Positions 18,250-26,621 of a stretch of 64,000 nucleotides of DNA are shown piece after piece. The position numbers were made by a program, and so were the translations under genes. Below the pieces are notes generated by a model, which was given only the letters and a program-made list of their open reading frames with translations, did no database searches and was not told where the DNA came from. Location: positions 1-64,000 of the forward strand of contig JASLQF010000065.1 of assembly GCA_030744625.1 (NCBI GenBank). Direction: 5' to 3'. The DNA comes from Rhodospirillales bacterium. GTDB lineage: Bacteria; Pseudomonadota; Alphaproteobacteria; Rhodospirillales; JASLQF01. Within the stretch, counting starts at the first letter, position 1; every line of letters starts with the position of its first letter.

Positions 18250-19682
18250 CCCGCCTCGGCATGGCCCTGGACACGGTGACCTGCATCGGCTGCCTTGCCT
18301 GCACCCTGGCCTGCAAGGTGGAAAACGGCTCCCCGGCCGGGATCTGGCTGGCCCCGGTCATCGACAAGGAAATCGGCGACTTTCCCCAAGTCCGCCGCCT
18401 CTCCATACCGACGCTTTGCATCCACTGCGCCGAGCCCCCGTGTCTCGACGCCTGCCCCACCGGGGCCATTTCACGGCGCGACGACGGCATCGTCCTGATC
18501 AACCCGGACGCCTGTTGCGGATCCCGGGCCTGCGTCATCGCCTGCCCTTACGGGGCCATCCACTTCAATCGGCGGGCGAGGGGGCCGGACACGCCCTTCG
18601 AGATCGCCAAGGTCCGCCTTCACCAGCCTGGAACGGCCCACAAGTGCACGTTCTGCGTCGACCGGGTGGATCGTGGACTGGAGCCGGCCTGCGTCGTCGC
18701 CTGTCCCACCGGGGCGCGCATTTTCGGCGATCGGGAGGATCCGGATTCGCCGCTTTCGCGGGTCTTGAAGGATCGCCCATCGACACCCATCGGGGCGCCG
18801 ATCGAAACCTCTCCCTCCGTTTCCTACCTGAGCGACGGCGCCTACCTAGCCGGTGCAACCGAGGCCGACATCGCCTTGCCCCACCGGCGGCAGGGGCAAT
18901 GGGGATGGGTCCATGCCCTGGAATGGTGGCTGCTGGGAGCCGGCGCCGGGATCTTCCACGCCCACCATTGGCTGGCCCCCGCAGGGACGATCCTGGACCT
19001 GGACCGAGGCCCGCTGCTGGCCTTCCTGCTGGTCGCCGCGGCGGGTGGGGTCCTGCTCCTGGAACTCGGCCGGCCGTTCCGCTTCCCGCGGGCGGTGATC
19101 AACTGGCGCACCAGTTGGATCAGCCGGGGCGCGATCGCCGACCTGGTTTTCCTGGCCCTTGCCGCCTTGCTGGCCCTGCCCCTGGCTCTCCCCGGCGCCG
19201 TCGAGACGGCGGCCATCGCCGGTGCCATGGCGCTCGCCATCCTGGTCGCCGCCTATCCCGGCCTGGCCCTGGGCACCATGCGCTCTGTGCGGGCCTGGCG
19301 GGGGCCCTGGCCGGCCCTGGAATTCCTGGTCGAGAGCTCCCTCTCGGGGGTCGCCCTGGTCGGGTTCCTGAGCACTTGGAGCGAGCCCGTGTTGACCAGC
19401 CTGGCGGCCCTCGCGCTGTTGCGCCTGGCCATGGCCGCCGGCCGCCGTCGCGCCGTACCGATCGCGGCGGGCACGGCGATGATCGGCGCCGGGCTGGCCG
19501 GCGGGCTTGCCATCCTGGCCCTGGTGCTGCCTTCCGCCACCGCTCTTGCCGGTAGCGCCGCGGGCCTGGCGGCCCTGATCGTTGGCCTGGCGGCCAAGCT
19601 GGCTACCCTGGGCGCGGGCAGCTCGCCCTCGCCCTTCGGGGCCGGCGGCGAACTGGGAGGTTCGGTCCATGCCGAAGATTGA
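18246..19682 (+). CDS. Fusion of four-cluster ferredoxin (DmsB-like) and membrane anchor (DmsC-like)
   Basis: A 478-aa protein in two parts. Residues 1-165 carry sixteen clustered cysteines, from C13-x2-C16-x2-C19-x3-C23 through C58/C61/C66/C70 and CCGSRACVIACP to CTFCVDR and ACVVACP, as in electron-transfer subunits with four [4Fe-4S] clusters. From about residue 220 the chain is strongly hydrophobic with roughly eight membrane segments, and LELGRPFRFPRAVINWRTSWISRG matches, in two halves, the DmsC signature. The part thus links cytoplasmic substrate oxidation or reduction to the quinone pool. In most bacteria these are two genes; the fusion is uncommon. It overlaps the catalytic subunit by 4 bp and the MoaD-like gene by 14 bp. 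Confidence 0.85.
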   Translation: MTRLGMALDTVTCIGCLACTLACKVENGSPAGIWLAPVIDKEIGDFPQVRRLSIPTLCIHCAEPPCLDACPTGAISRRDDGIVLINPDACCGSRACVIACPYGAIHFNRRARGPDTPFEIAKVRLHQPGTAHKCTFCVDRVDRGLEPACVVACPTGARIFGDREDPDSPLSRVLKDRPSTPIGAPIETSPSVSYLSDGAYLAGATEADIALPHRRQGQWGWVHALEWWLLGAGAGIFHAHHWLAPAGTILDLDRGPLLAFLLVAAAGGVLLLELGRPFRFPRAVINWRTSWISRGAIADLVFLALAALLALPLALPGAVETAAIAGAMALAILVAAYPGLALGTMRSVRAWRGPWPALEFLVESSLSGVALVGFLSTWSEPVLTSLAALALLRLAMAAGRRRAVPIAAGTAMIGAGLAGGLAILALVLPSATALAGSAAGLAALIVGLAAKLATLGAGSSPSPFGAGGELGGSVHAED

Positions 19683-19959
19683 AATCGCCTACGCGGGACT
19701 GATCCGAACCTTGGTCCGCAGCTCCGAGGAGCACTGGGACATGCCGTCCGGCTCCACCGTGGGCCAGCTCCTGGAAGAGGTCGTCCGGCGCCACGGGCCG
19801 GCGACGCGCCCGCATCTCTTGAACGGCACCGCCGCTCTCCCGCCCCACGTCCTGGTCAGCGTCGATGGGGTGGCGTGCCGCGACCTGGCGACGCCCCTGG
19901 ACGGCAAGGAAGCGCGGGTGCGGATCCTGGTCATGAGCCCCATGATGGTCGGCGGGTGA
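19669..19959 (+). CDS. MoaD/ThiS-family ubiquitin-like sulfur carrier
   Basis: A 96-aa beta-grasp protein. It starts MPKIEIAYAGLIRTLV, contains the STVGQLLEEVVRRHG helix and the HVLVSVDGV strand, and ends exactly in ...MMVGG, the di-glycine tail that is adenylated and thiocarboxylated in MoaD and ThiS. It is encoded inside the molybdoenzyme operon, with a GGGAGG ribosome site and a 14-bp overlap with the anchor fusion. A dedicated sulfur carrier next to a molybdo- or tungsto-enzyme points to cofactor dithiolene synthesis or sulfuration for this enzyme. Whether it replaces or supplements the housekeeping MoaD cannot be seen here. Confidence 0.82.
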   Translation: MPKIEIAYAGLIRTLVRSSEEHWDMPSGSTVGQLLEEVVRRHGPATRPHLLNGTAALPPHVLVSVDGVACRDLATPLDGKEARVRILVMSPMMVGG

Positions 19960-20160
19960 GCGGCGTCCAGACCAGATCGACGAAATCGTCGAGACCGATA
20001 TCGTGAAGCATCTGGGGTCGCGGGTGGCCGGTTTCCCGGTTCCCAGTCGTGGATGTCGTCGTGTTCGTCCAGCCATTGTCACGTTAAGTGAATTGGCGCA
20101 TGCAAGGGTTGAGTTTGAGCGCCCTTCACGCCGGGATCGTCGATAAAAATAAGTATCATG

Positions 20161-20188
20161 TCACTTTAATTCTTAATTCACTTTAATT
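20161..20188. repeat. AT-rich direct repeat TCACTTTAATT x2
   Basis: TCACTTTAATT occurs at 20161-20171 and again at 20178-20188, 17 bp apart. A related AAGTGAATT lies inverted near 20085-20093. The region 19960-20215 separates two convergent operons and holds no gene that I can support. The repeat may be a protein-binding site or a relic of inserted DNA. Confidence 0.35.
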
Positions 20189-20215
20189 GCCGTGCGGCTC
20201 CTCGCATGATGGGCC

Positions 20216-22579
20216 TCAGGCCTTGTCGGCGCTTCGGATGGCGCGCCACACCCGCTCGGGAGTCAGCGGCATATCGATGTTTTTGACGCCGAGCGGCGCC
20301 AGGGCATCGATCACCGCGTTGACGAAGGCTGGAGCCGCACCCGTGGCGCCGGCCTCGCCCACTCCCTTGACGCCGAGCGGGTTGTTGGGATCGGGCGTTT
20401 CCTCGAGTGAGGTGTCGATCGACGGCAAGTCGTCGGCCCGCGGCACACCGTAGTCCATGAACGAGCCGGTAAGCAGTTGCCCGCTGTCGGGCTCGTAGAT
20501 GATGCTTTCGAGCCACGCCTGGCCGATGCCTTGGGCGACGCCGCCGTGTACTTGGCCGGCGACGACCATGGGGTTGATCAGCGTCCCCGAGTCCTGCACC
20601 ACCGAATAGCGATCCAGCCGCACCGCGCCGGTGGCGGGGTCGACCTCGACTTCGCATACGTGGCAGCCGACGGGGCAGTTTTCGCCGTGTTCGTCGAATA
20701 CCGCATCGACGCGGAAGGCGGTCTCCTTGGCCAATACCGCGTCCCAACCGACCGTCCTGTCGGTCCCGACGATGCGAAATATCCCGCCGGCAAAGGCGAC
20801 GTCGGCGGGCGCCGCTTCCATCAGTCCGGCGGCGATGTCGCGGCCGCGTTCGATGGCGGCGTCGGCGGCGAGGCGCACCGACGAACCTCCCAGGGTCAAC
20901 GACCACGAGCCGCCGGTGCCGATGCCGTCGGGAATGACCGCCGTGTCGCCCTGCACGAAGCGCAGGCGTTCGAGCGGCAGCCCCAGGCGGTCGGCGGCGA
21001 TCTGCGCGAACGTGGTCTCGTGGCTGTGGCCGGTGGACATGGTGGCGGCGGAGACGGACAGGGTTCCGTCGTCCAGGAAGATCGCAGCGGGTGCCGGTTC
21101 GGGTGATCCGTGCAGGCCCTCGACGAAAAGCGCCATGCCCAAACCCCGCCTGAGGCCGGCCCCCTCCGCGGAGCGCCGGCGCGCATCGAACCCGTCACGG
21201 TCGGCGCGCTCCAGCGCGTGATCGAGAATCCTCTCGAAGTCGAGGCCGTCGTAAGTGGCGTCAAGCGCCGTGGTTTTCGGCATCGAGGCCTTGGTGATCA
21301 GGTTGCGGTAGCGAAAGTCGACGGGGTCGGCGCCGATGTCGCGCGCCGCGTAATCGATCAGCCGTTCGCAACACATGACCGCCTCCGGCCGCCCGGCGCC
21401 GCGGTAGACGCTGGTGCTCGCCGTGTTGGTAAGCACGCCCGTCACTTTGATGTGGGCGGCCGGCACGTCGTAGACGCCGGTCAGATGGGCAAGCCCGTTC
21501 CACGCCGGAACCATGGTGCGCGGCGCCGTGTAGGCGCCGATATTGAGGAAACGTTCGGCGCGGATGCCAAGCAGGCGGCCGTTCCCGTCCATCGCCGCCT
21601 CGGCGGTGAAGACGTTGTCGCGCCCATGGTTGTCGGCAAGCAGCCCCTCGGCACGGTCGGCGACCCACTTGACGGGGCGCCCGAGCAGGCGAGCCGCTAG
21701 CAGGCACAGGATGTACTCCGGGTACAGTCCGTTCTTCATTCCGAAGCCACCACCGGTATCCAATCCGACGACCCGGACCTTGGCTCGTGGAACGCCGAAG
21801 ACATGGTCGGCCAGCGCCCGCTGAAGGTTGTGTGGCCGCTGAGTGCCGAGGCGAAGGGTATGGCATCCGCTATCTGGATCGTATTCGCCGATGCAGCCGC
21901 GCGGCTCCAGCGCCGCGGCGTAGACCCGGTTGTTGACCATCTCGATCCTCGCCACGTGTGCCGCCCCGGCAAACGCCGCCGCGACCGCCTCTTCATCGCC
22001 GAGCTCGTGGGTGAAGAGCGTATTGTCCGGAAAGGAGGCGTCGACCGCCGTGGCGTGACCTGCGGAGCTCGCCGTGTCGACCACGGCGGGAAGGTCCTCG
22101 AAATCGATGATGACGCGCTCGGCGGCGTCACGCGCCTGTGCGGCCGTCTCGGCGAAGACGAACGCCACCGGCTCTCCGACGAAGCGCACGCGGTCGCCGG
22201 CCAGCACCGGCTGCTCCGGCGGCAACCAGTCGGGATCGTCGGCGGCGGGCCCCGGCGGCGGCAGTTCGAGGGGGACGACGGTCACCCCTTCCCGGCGCAG
22301 CGCCTCCGCGGTGAGCACGCCAAGCACCCCGGGCGCATCGGCCGCCCCGGAAACGTCGACGGCCCGTAGCCGGGCACTGGCGACCGGCGACCGCGCCACG
22401 GCGGCATGGCAAAGGCCCGCCATGTCGAGGTCGTCGAGATAGGTCCCGCGGCCGGTGAGGAAACGCGCATCCTCGAGCCGGGGTAGCGATCGCCCGATCA
22501 TCCCGGCCGGACCTTCTTCCTCGTGCAAGGTGCCGCCTTTCCCTGTCCGCTCCGGGCTTGGTCCGAACCAGCCGCTCAC
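20216..22579 (-). CDS. Xanthine dehydrogenase family Mo-binding subunit (CoxL-like, form II)
   Basis: A 787-aa Mo-hydroxylase large subunit. The N-terminal domain has IGRSLPRLEDARFLTGRG, the Mo-cofactor region shows LDTGGGFGMKNG near residue 265, the active-site loop reads SVYRGAGRPE near 388, as in form II enzymes rather than the AYRCSFR loop of true CO dehydrogenase, and the catalytic glutamate lies in GVGEAGATGAAP near 740. It would hydroxylate a heterocycle or aldehyde. No FAD or [2Fe-2S] subunit gene is adjacent, which is unusual. The GTG start at 22579 overlaps the amidohydrolase stop by 4 bp; an ATG at 22501 just before IGRSLP is an alternative. Confidence 0.87.
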   Translation of the reverse strand: MSGWFGPSPERTGKGGTLHEEEGPAGMIGRSLPRLEDARFLTGRGTYLDDLDMAGLCHAAVARSPVASARLRAVDVSGAADAPGVLGVLTAEALRREGVTVVPLELPPPGPAADDPDWLPPEQPVLAGDRVRFVGEPVAFVFAETAAQARDAAERVIIDFEDLPAVVDTASSAGHATAVDASFPDNTLFTHELGDEEAVAAAFAGAAHVARIEMVNNRVYAAALEPRGCIGEYDPDSGCHTLRLGTQRPHNLQRALADHVFGVPRAKVRVVGLDTGGGFGMKNGLYPEYILCLLAARLLGRPVKWVADRAEGLLADNHGRDNVFTAEAAMDGNGRLLGIRAERFLNIGAYTAPRTMVPAWNGLAHLTGVYDVPAAHIKVTGVLTNTASTSVYRGAGRPEAVMCCERLIDYAARDIGADPVDFRYRNLITKASMPKTTALDATYDGLDFERILDHALERADRDGFDARRRSAEGAGLRRGLGMALFVEGLHGSPEPAPAAIFLDDGTLSVSAATMSTGHSHETTFAQIAADRLGLPLERLRFVQGDTAVIPDGIGTGGSWSLTLGGSSVRLAADAAIERGRDIAAGLMEAAPADVAFAGGIFRIVGTDRTVGWDAVLAKETAFRVDAVFDEHGENCPVGCHVCEVEVDPATGAVRLDRYSVVQDSGTLINPMVVAGQVHGGVAQGIGQAWLESIIYEPDSGQLLTGSFMDYGVPRADDLPSIDTSLEETPDPNNPLGVKGVGEAGATGAAPAFVNAVIDALAPLGVKNIDMPLTPERVWRAIRSADKA

Positions 22580-24060
22580 TGCGCCGCGTGCTTGCCCGAG
22601 CGGTAGAATTCGTCGAGCGTCGCCGTCGAGCGATCAAGCACCGGCTTGAGCTGACGCATGTCGTCGCCGGCGGCGCGGGCCTGGGCCAGCACCTCTTTCT
22701 CGACCGCGTCCATGTCGATGCCAAGGACCTTGCCGCCGCGCACAATTTCCCTTCCGGCCACGATCACCCGGTCGATGTAGCGGTTTCCGGCGCGCGTCAA
22801 AATGATGTCGAGCTCTTCCGCCATTCCCTCGATGATGTCGTAGGCCATGGCGTCATAGTCGAGCACGACGAGGTCGGCGGGCGCACCCGCCTTCACCTCG
22901 CCATAGTCGTCGCTATTGTTGACCGCGTAGAAGGCGTTGCGGTGCCAGCCTTCGAACAGCTTCTCGGTGGCAAGCGGCGCATCGGATTGGTTGAGAGAAT
23001 GCAGCCAGTGGCCGACGCGCATTTCGCGGAAGGCGTCGTCGTCGTCGTCGAACGAGAACGAGTCGATGCCGAACGAGAAGCGCATTCCCGACTTTATGTA
23101 CTGGGCGACCGGCGCAATTCCCGAGCGCAGCCGCAGATTGGAGCTCGTGTTGACGGCGATTTGGGCACCGCGCTCGGCGAGCAGGTCGACGTCGTCGGGC
23201 CTGAGCCACACGCCGTGCGCCCCGGTGAAGCGCTCGGACAGCACGCCGAGCTGGTCGAGATGCTTGACGAACCCTTGCGGATAGGTGGCATCCGCCCACT
23301 GGCGCTGGACCCGCGTCTCGAGAAAGTGGGTGGTGACCCGCCGGCCGTCGGCGGCGGCCGAGGCGGCTATGCGCTCGAGCAACGCGTCGGTGCAGGCCTG
23401 CGGGCTGTTCGGCCCGTACTGGACGCTGATGGTCGGACCCTCGACGCGTCGGGCGATTTCCTTGACCAGCTGCATGTATTCGTCGGGAGGGGGGAAATCA
23501 TAGAGCCAGGTTTGGCGGATGGTATCGTGGTCGCGTGGGTCATGGAGGGCGATGAGCTCCTCGTCGTCGGCATGGCCAAGGGACTGCTTGTCCCTGAGGG
23601 GCACCACGAAGGCGAGCCTAATGCCGACGTCGCGCGCCGCCCTGCAGATGGCCTCGGCGTCGTCGATCAGGCGATGGACGAGGATCGAGGAATGGACGTG
23701 CATCACCGAACCGACGCCGGCGCGAGCCAGGCGGCCGTACGCCAATGCCGCGTTCAGATAGGGATCGACCGGCGGGTGGGCATAAAGCGCCGGGCGCCAT
23801 AACTCGAACTGCTGGTCCTTGGCGCCGAAGGCGACGTGGTGGAGGCCGCGCCCGTGGTCGTGGGCGTTGGCGAGGGCCGGCATGGCCACCAGGTGGCGCC
23901 CCGATCGGACGTCGTCGATACGCCCTGCCGTCTTGACCCCGACGATCACCCCGTTGTCGATTCTAACGGTTGCCCCGTAGTTGGGCGGCCTGCGTCCCGG
24001 TGTCGCGAACAGCCGGCCGACCCGCAATGTCGAGACCTGTTTCGTGCGATTGGTCGCCAT
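22576..24060 (-). CDS. Amidohydrolase superfamily deaminase/chlorohydrolase-like (TrzN/SsnA group)
   Basis: A 494-aa metal-dependent hydrolase. Ligands visible are the HxH in ANAHDHG near residue 91, the histidine in TTHFLET near 245, the histidine in GAHGVWL near 280 and the aspartate in FGIDSFS near 330. This set fits the mononuclear cytosine-deaminase/atrazine-chlorohydrolase group, which removes amino or other groups from heterocycles. It lies 24 bp after the Liv importer and overlaps the Mo-hydroxylase, so import, hydrolytic deamination and ring hydroxylation probably act on one N-heterocycle. The exact substrate is unknown. Confidence 0.83.
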   Translation of the reverse strand: MATNRTKQVSTLRVGRLFATPGRRPPNYGATVRIDNGVIVGVKTAGRIDDVRSGRHLVAMPALANAHDHGRGLHHVAFGAKDQQFELWRPALYAHPPVDPYLNAALAYGRLARAGVGSVMHVHSSILVHRLIDDAEAICRAARDVGIRLAFVVPLRDKQSLGHADDEELIALHDPRDHDTIRQTWLYDFPPPDEYMQLVKEIARRVEGPTISVQYGPNSPQACTDALLERIAASAAADGRRVTTHFLETRVQRQWADATYPQGFVKHLDQLGVLSERFTGAHGVWLRPDDVDLLAERGAQIAVNTSSNLRLRSGIAPVAQYIKSGMRFSFGIDSFSFDDDDDAFREMRVGHWLHSLNQSDAPLATEKLFEGWHRNAFYAVNNSDDYGEVKAGAPADLVVLDYDAMAYDIIEGMAEELDIILTRAGNRYIDRVIVAGREIVRGGKVLGIDMDAVEKEVLAQARAAGDDMRQLKPVLDRSTATLDEFYRSGKHAAQ

Positions 24061-24084
24061 GTTTCCGCCTCCAAGAATCAGGCT

Positions 24085-24780
24085 TCAGGCAAAGTAGGCC
24101 TCACGGATTTCTTCCATATGGATCGCCTCGCTCATCGGTCCTTCCCATACCGTGCGCCCGGTGGCCAGAACGAGGCACGTGTCGGCCACCGCTTGCGCGA
24201 TCTCCAGGTTCTGCTCGACGAGCAGCACGCCGACGCCGGAAGCTTGGATCCGCTTGATGATATCGATCAATCCGCGGACGATTCCCACCGCCAGGCCCGC
24301 CGAGGGCTCATCCAGAAGCATGACCTTCGGATTGGTGATCAGGGCGCGCCCGATGGTGAGCATCTGCTGCTCGCCCCCCGAAAGGGAACCGGCCAGCTGC
24401 TTGCGGCGCTCGGCGAGGACGGGAAAATAGTCGAAGATCTCCTCAATGGTCAGGGATTGCCTGTCCACGGCCGCCCCCATCGCCGCCTCGAGGGTCTCCT
24501 CGACGCCGAAATTCGGGAACAACTCCCGCAACTGGGGAACCAGGGCAAGGCCCTTGCGGACGATATCGCTCGCCGGCCGCCCGGCGATGTCGGCTCCGTT
24601 GAAGATGACCTTGCCCTGGGCCACGGGGAGCAGGCCGGCGATAGCCTCGACGCACGACGTCTTGCCGGCTCCGTTCGCCCCGAGAATCGCCAGCACCCCG
24701 CCGGCCTCGATCGACAGCGACAAGTCGTGGACCACCTCCACGGGCCCGTACGCCACTCGGAGATTGGTGACTTGCAACAT
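24085..24780 (-). CDS. ABC transporter ATP-binding protein, LivF type
   Basis: A 231-aa ATPase starting MLQVTNLRVAYGPVEVVHDLS. Walker A is GANGAGKTS near residue 36, the signature is LSGGEQQMLTIGRAL near 135 and Walker B is VMLLDEPSAGLA, followed by LVEQNLEIA. Length and motifs are those of LivF. Its ATG overlaps the stop of the LivM-LivG fusion by one base, so the pair is translated together. It supplies one of the two nucleotide-binding sites of the importer. Confidence 0.92.
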   Translation of the reverse strand: MLQVTNLRVAYGPVEVVHDLSLSIEAGGVLAILGANGAGKTSCVEAIAGLLPVAQGKVIFNGADIAGRPASDIVRKGLALVPQLRELFPNFGVEETLEAAMGAAVDRQSLTIEEIFDYFPVLAERRKQLAGSLSGGEQQMLTIGRALITNPKVMLLDEPSAGLAVGIVRGLIDIIKRIQASGVGVLLVEQNLEIAQAVADTCLVLATGRTVWEGPMSEAIHMEEIREAYFA

Positions 24781-26621
24781 CACGGGGCCGCCTTCTTCTC
24801 GCCGAAATAGACCTCGCGCACCTCGGGGCGCGCGATCACATCTCCGGGCTTGCCTTCGGCGACGATACGCCCGGAACTCATGACCGACAGCGTATCGCAC
24901 ACATCGACGAGGAACTTGATGTTGTGCTCGACGATGAGCATGGTCACGCCGAGATCGGTATTGATGCGTTGCAAAAGCTCCTTCAACAGCTCGGCCTCCT
25001 GGTGGCCGACGCCGGAAACCGGTTCGTCGAGGAAAATCAGGCGCGGGCGCGAGACGATGGCGCGCGCCATTTCCAGCCGCCGCTGGTCGCCGAGCGAAAG
25101 CGTCCCCGCCGGCGCCTCCGCCTTGCCGTCGATGCCGATGGCGGCCAAGGCCCAACGCGCCGCCTCGCGTTCCTTGGCGGAGCGGCGGCCGTTCACGGAT
25201 TCGTCGAAACTGCGCGCGAAGGTGTCCCAGATTCCGTTGGCGCCCAGACCGATGATGACGTTGTCGAGACAGGTCAGCTTGGGGAAGACGGCGACATGTT
25301 GGAAAGAGCGGGTGACGCCGATGGCGATGCGTGCCTCGACGGGAGCCGCGGTGATGTCCTCGCCAAAGCATTCGATGCGCCCGGAATCGGCCGGGGTGAA
25401 CCCGGAAATGGCATTAAACAGGGTCGTTTTGCCGGCCCCGTTGGGTCCCATGAGGCCATGCAGGGAGCCGGCCGCGACCTCGATGCTGACGTCGTCCACC
25501 GCCTGAAGGGCCCCGTAGCGCTTGCGCACTCGCTGGGTGATGAGCGCGGCCGGGGCGGAGGCGCCGCCTGGGGCGACGGTGGAGCCGGAAGAAGCCGCCG
25601 GCGACGGCGAAACGGTCTCCGCCGGCCCGGCCAGCCGGGTTTCTTCCGGGCCGGCCGCTGCTGCCGCGCCCTCTCGGTTCAGCCGAAGGGCGCGGGACAG
25701 CAGCTCGACGATGCCGCCCGGAAAAAACATGATCGTGGCGATGACGAGAATGCAGAAAAAAAGTTCGATGAAGTCGGCGACCGGGCGCAGGAGCTCGGGC
25801 AGAATGCGCAGGATTCCCCCGCCCAATACGCCCCCCCAAATGGACTGCATGCCGCCGACGATGGGATAAGAGAGAGTAAAGATCGAGACAATGACGCCGT
25901 AGCTGTCGGGATCGATGATGCGATAGCGCGGCGCGTTCAAGGCGGCGGCCACGGCGATGATCGCGGAGCTTGCCACGAAGGCTGCGATGAGATGGCGTTC
26001 GACATTGATGCCGAAGGCCCGTGCCCCGACCTCGTTGCCTGTTACGGCGCGCAGGTTCTTGCCGAAGGCGCCGTTGACGAGAACGGCCAACGAGATCAGC
26101 ACCAGGGCGCAGACGACGACGTTTAGCACGAGGACGGCGTAATCGTCCGTGAGCGTCATCCCGAATGCGGTTGGCGGAGGGACATTCAGGCCTTCGGCGC
26201 CGCCGGTCACGTCGCGCCACTCCCTGAGCAGAATGACGACCACGGCCTGGAAGACCAGAGTAACCATGGCAAGGTTGTGGCCGCGGAAACGGACTCCGGG
26301 AACGGCCAGCAGAAAACCGCCGATGCCGCCGATGATGCCGGCGCAAAGCACCGCCAGGAGGTAGGGCACCCCCAGCTTGATGACGAGGAGGGTCGATCCG
26401 TAAGCCCCGAGCGCCATCATCGCGCCGGTCGCCAACGTAATGCAACGGGCATAGCCGACGAGCATGGTGAGGGCGGCCCCGATGACGATGGCACTCACCG
26501 TCAGTGAGAGCACGAACTGGCCATATCCGTCGACGGCGAGCCCGGCGAGAAGTGCCAGAACGACGGTCGCCGCCGGCGCTAGATTCCGGAAGGCGCGATT
26601 CCTTCGCAATCGATCAAACAT
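24780..26621 (-). CDS. Fused LivM-type permease and LivG-type ATPase
   Basis: A 613-aa two-domain protein. Residues 1-320 are a hydrophobic LivM-type permease with GFLLAVPGVRFRGHNLAMVT and the segment SYPIVGGMQSIWGGVLGGG. A low-complexity linker rich in A, G, P and S spans about 320-360. The remainder is a LivG ATPase with Walker A GPNGAGKTT, Q-loop RSFQHVAVFP, signature LSLGDQRRLEMARAI and Walker B LIFLDEPVSGVG. The fusion fixes 1:1 stoichiometry of pore and ATPase. It overlaps the LivH gene by 8 bp and the LivF gene by 1 bp. In the other Liv operon of this window the two functions are separate genes. Confidence 0.9.
   Translation of the reverse strand: MFDRLRRNRAFRNLAPAATVVLALLAGLAVDGYGQFVLSLTVSAIVIGAALTMLVGYARCITLATGAMMALGAYGSTLLVIKLGVPYLLAVLCAGIIGGIGGFLLAVPGVRFRGHNLAMVTLVFQAVVVILLREWRDVTGGAEGLNVPPPTAFGMTLTDDYAVLVLNVVVCALVLISLAVLVNGAFGKNLRAVTGNEVGARAFGINVERHLIAAFVASSAIIAVAAALNAPRYRIIDPDSYGVIVSIFTLSYPIVGGMQSIWGGVLGGGILRILPELLRPVADFIELFFCILVIATIMFFPGGIVELLSRALRLNREGAAAAAGPEETRLAGPAETVSPSPAASSGSTVAPGGASAPAALITQRVRKRYGALQAVDDVSIEVAAGSLHGLMGPNGAGKTTLFNAISGFTPADSGRIECFGEDITAAPVEARIAIGVTRSFQHVAVFPKLTCLDNVIIGLGANGIWDTFARSFDESVNGRRSAKEREAARWALAAIGIDGKAEAPAGTLSLGDQRRLEMARAIVSRPRLIFLDEPVSGVGHQEAELLKELLQRINTDLGVTMLIVEHNIKFLVDVCDTLSVMSSGRIVAEGKPGDVIARPEVREVYFGEKKAAP

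Noticed and set aside
19960-20082. Short minus-strand frames (segments such as QWLDEHDDIHDW and HDIGLDDFVDLVW) that look protein-like
   Set aside because: The two segments are in different frames, have no ribosome site, and match no family I recognise. They could be the remains of a decayed gene but the evidence is too thin for a pseudogene call.
20216-22579. Calling this gene carbon monoxide dehydrogenase (coxL)
   Set aside because: The active-site loop is YRGAGR, not the AYRCSFR of true CO dehydrogenase, and the CoxM and CoxS genes are missing nearby.
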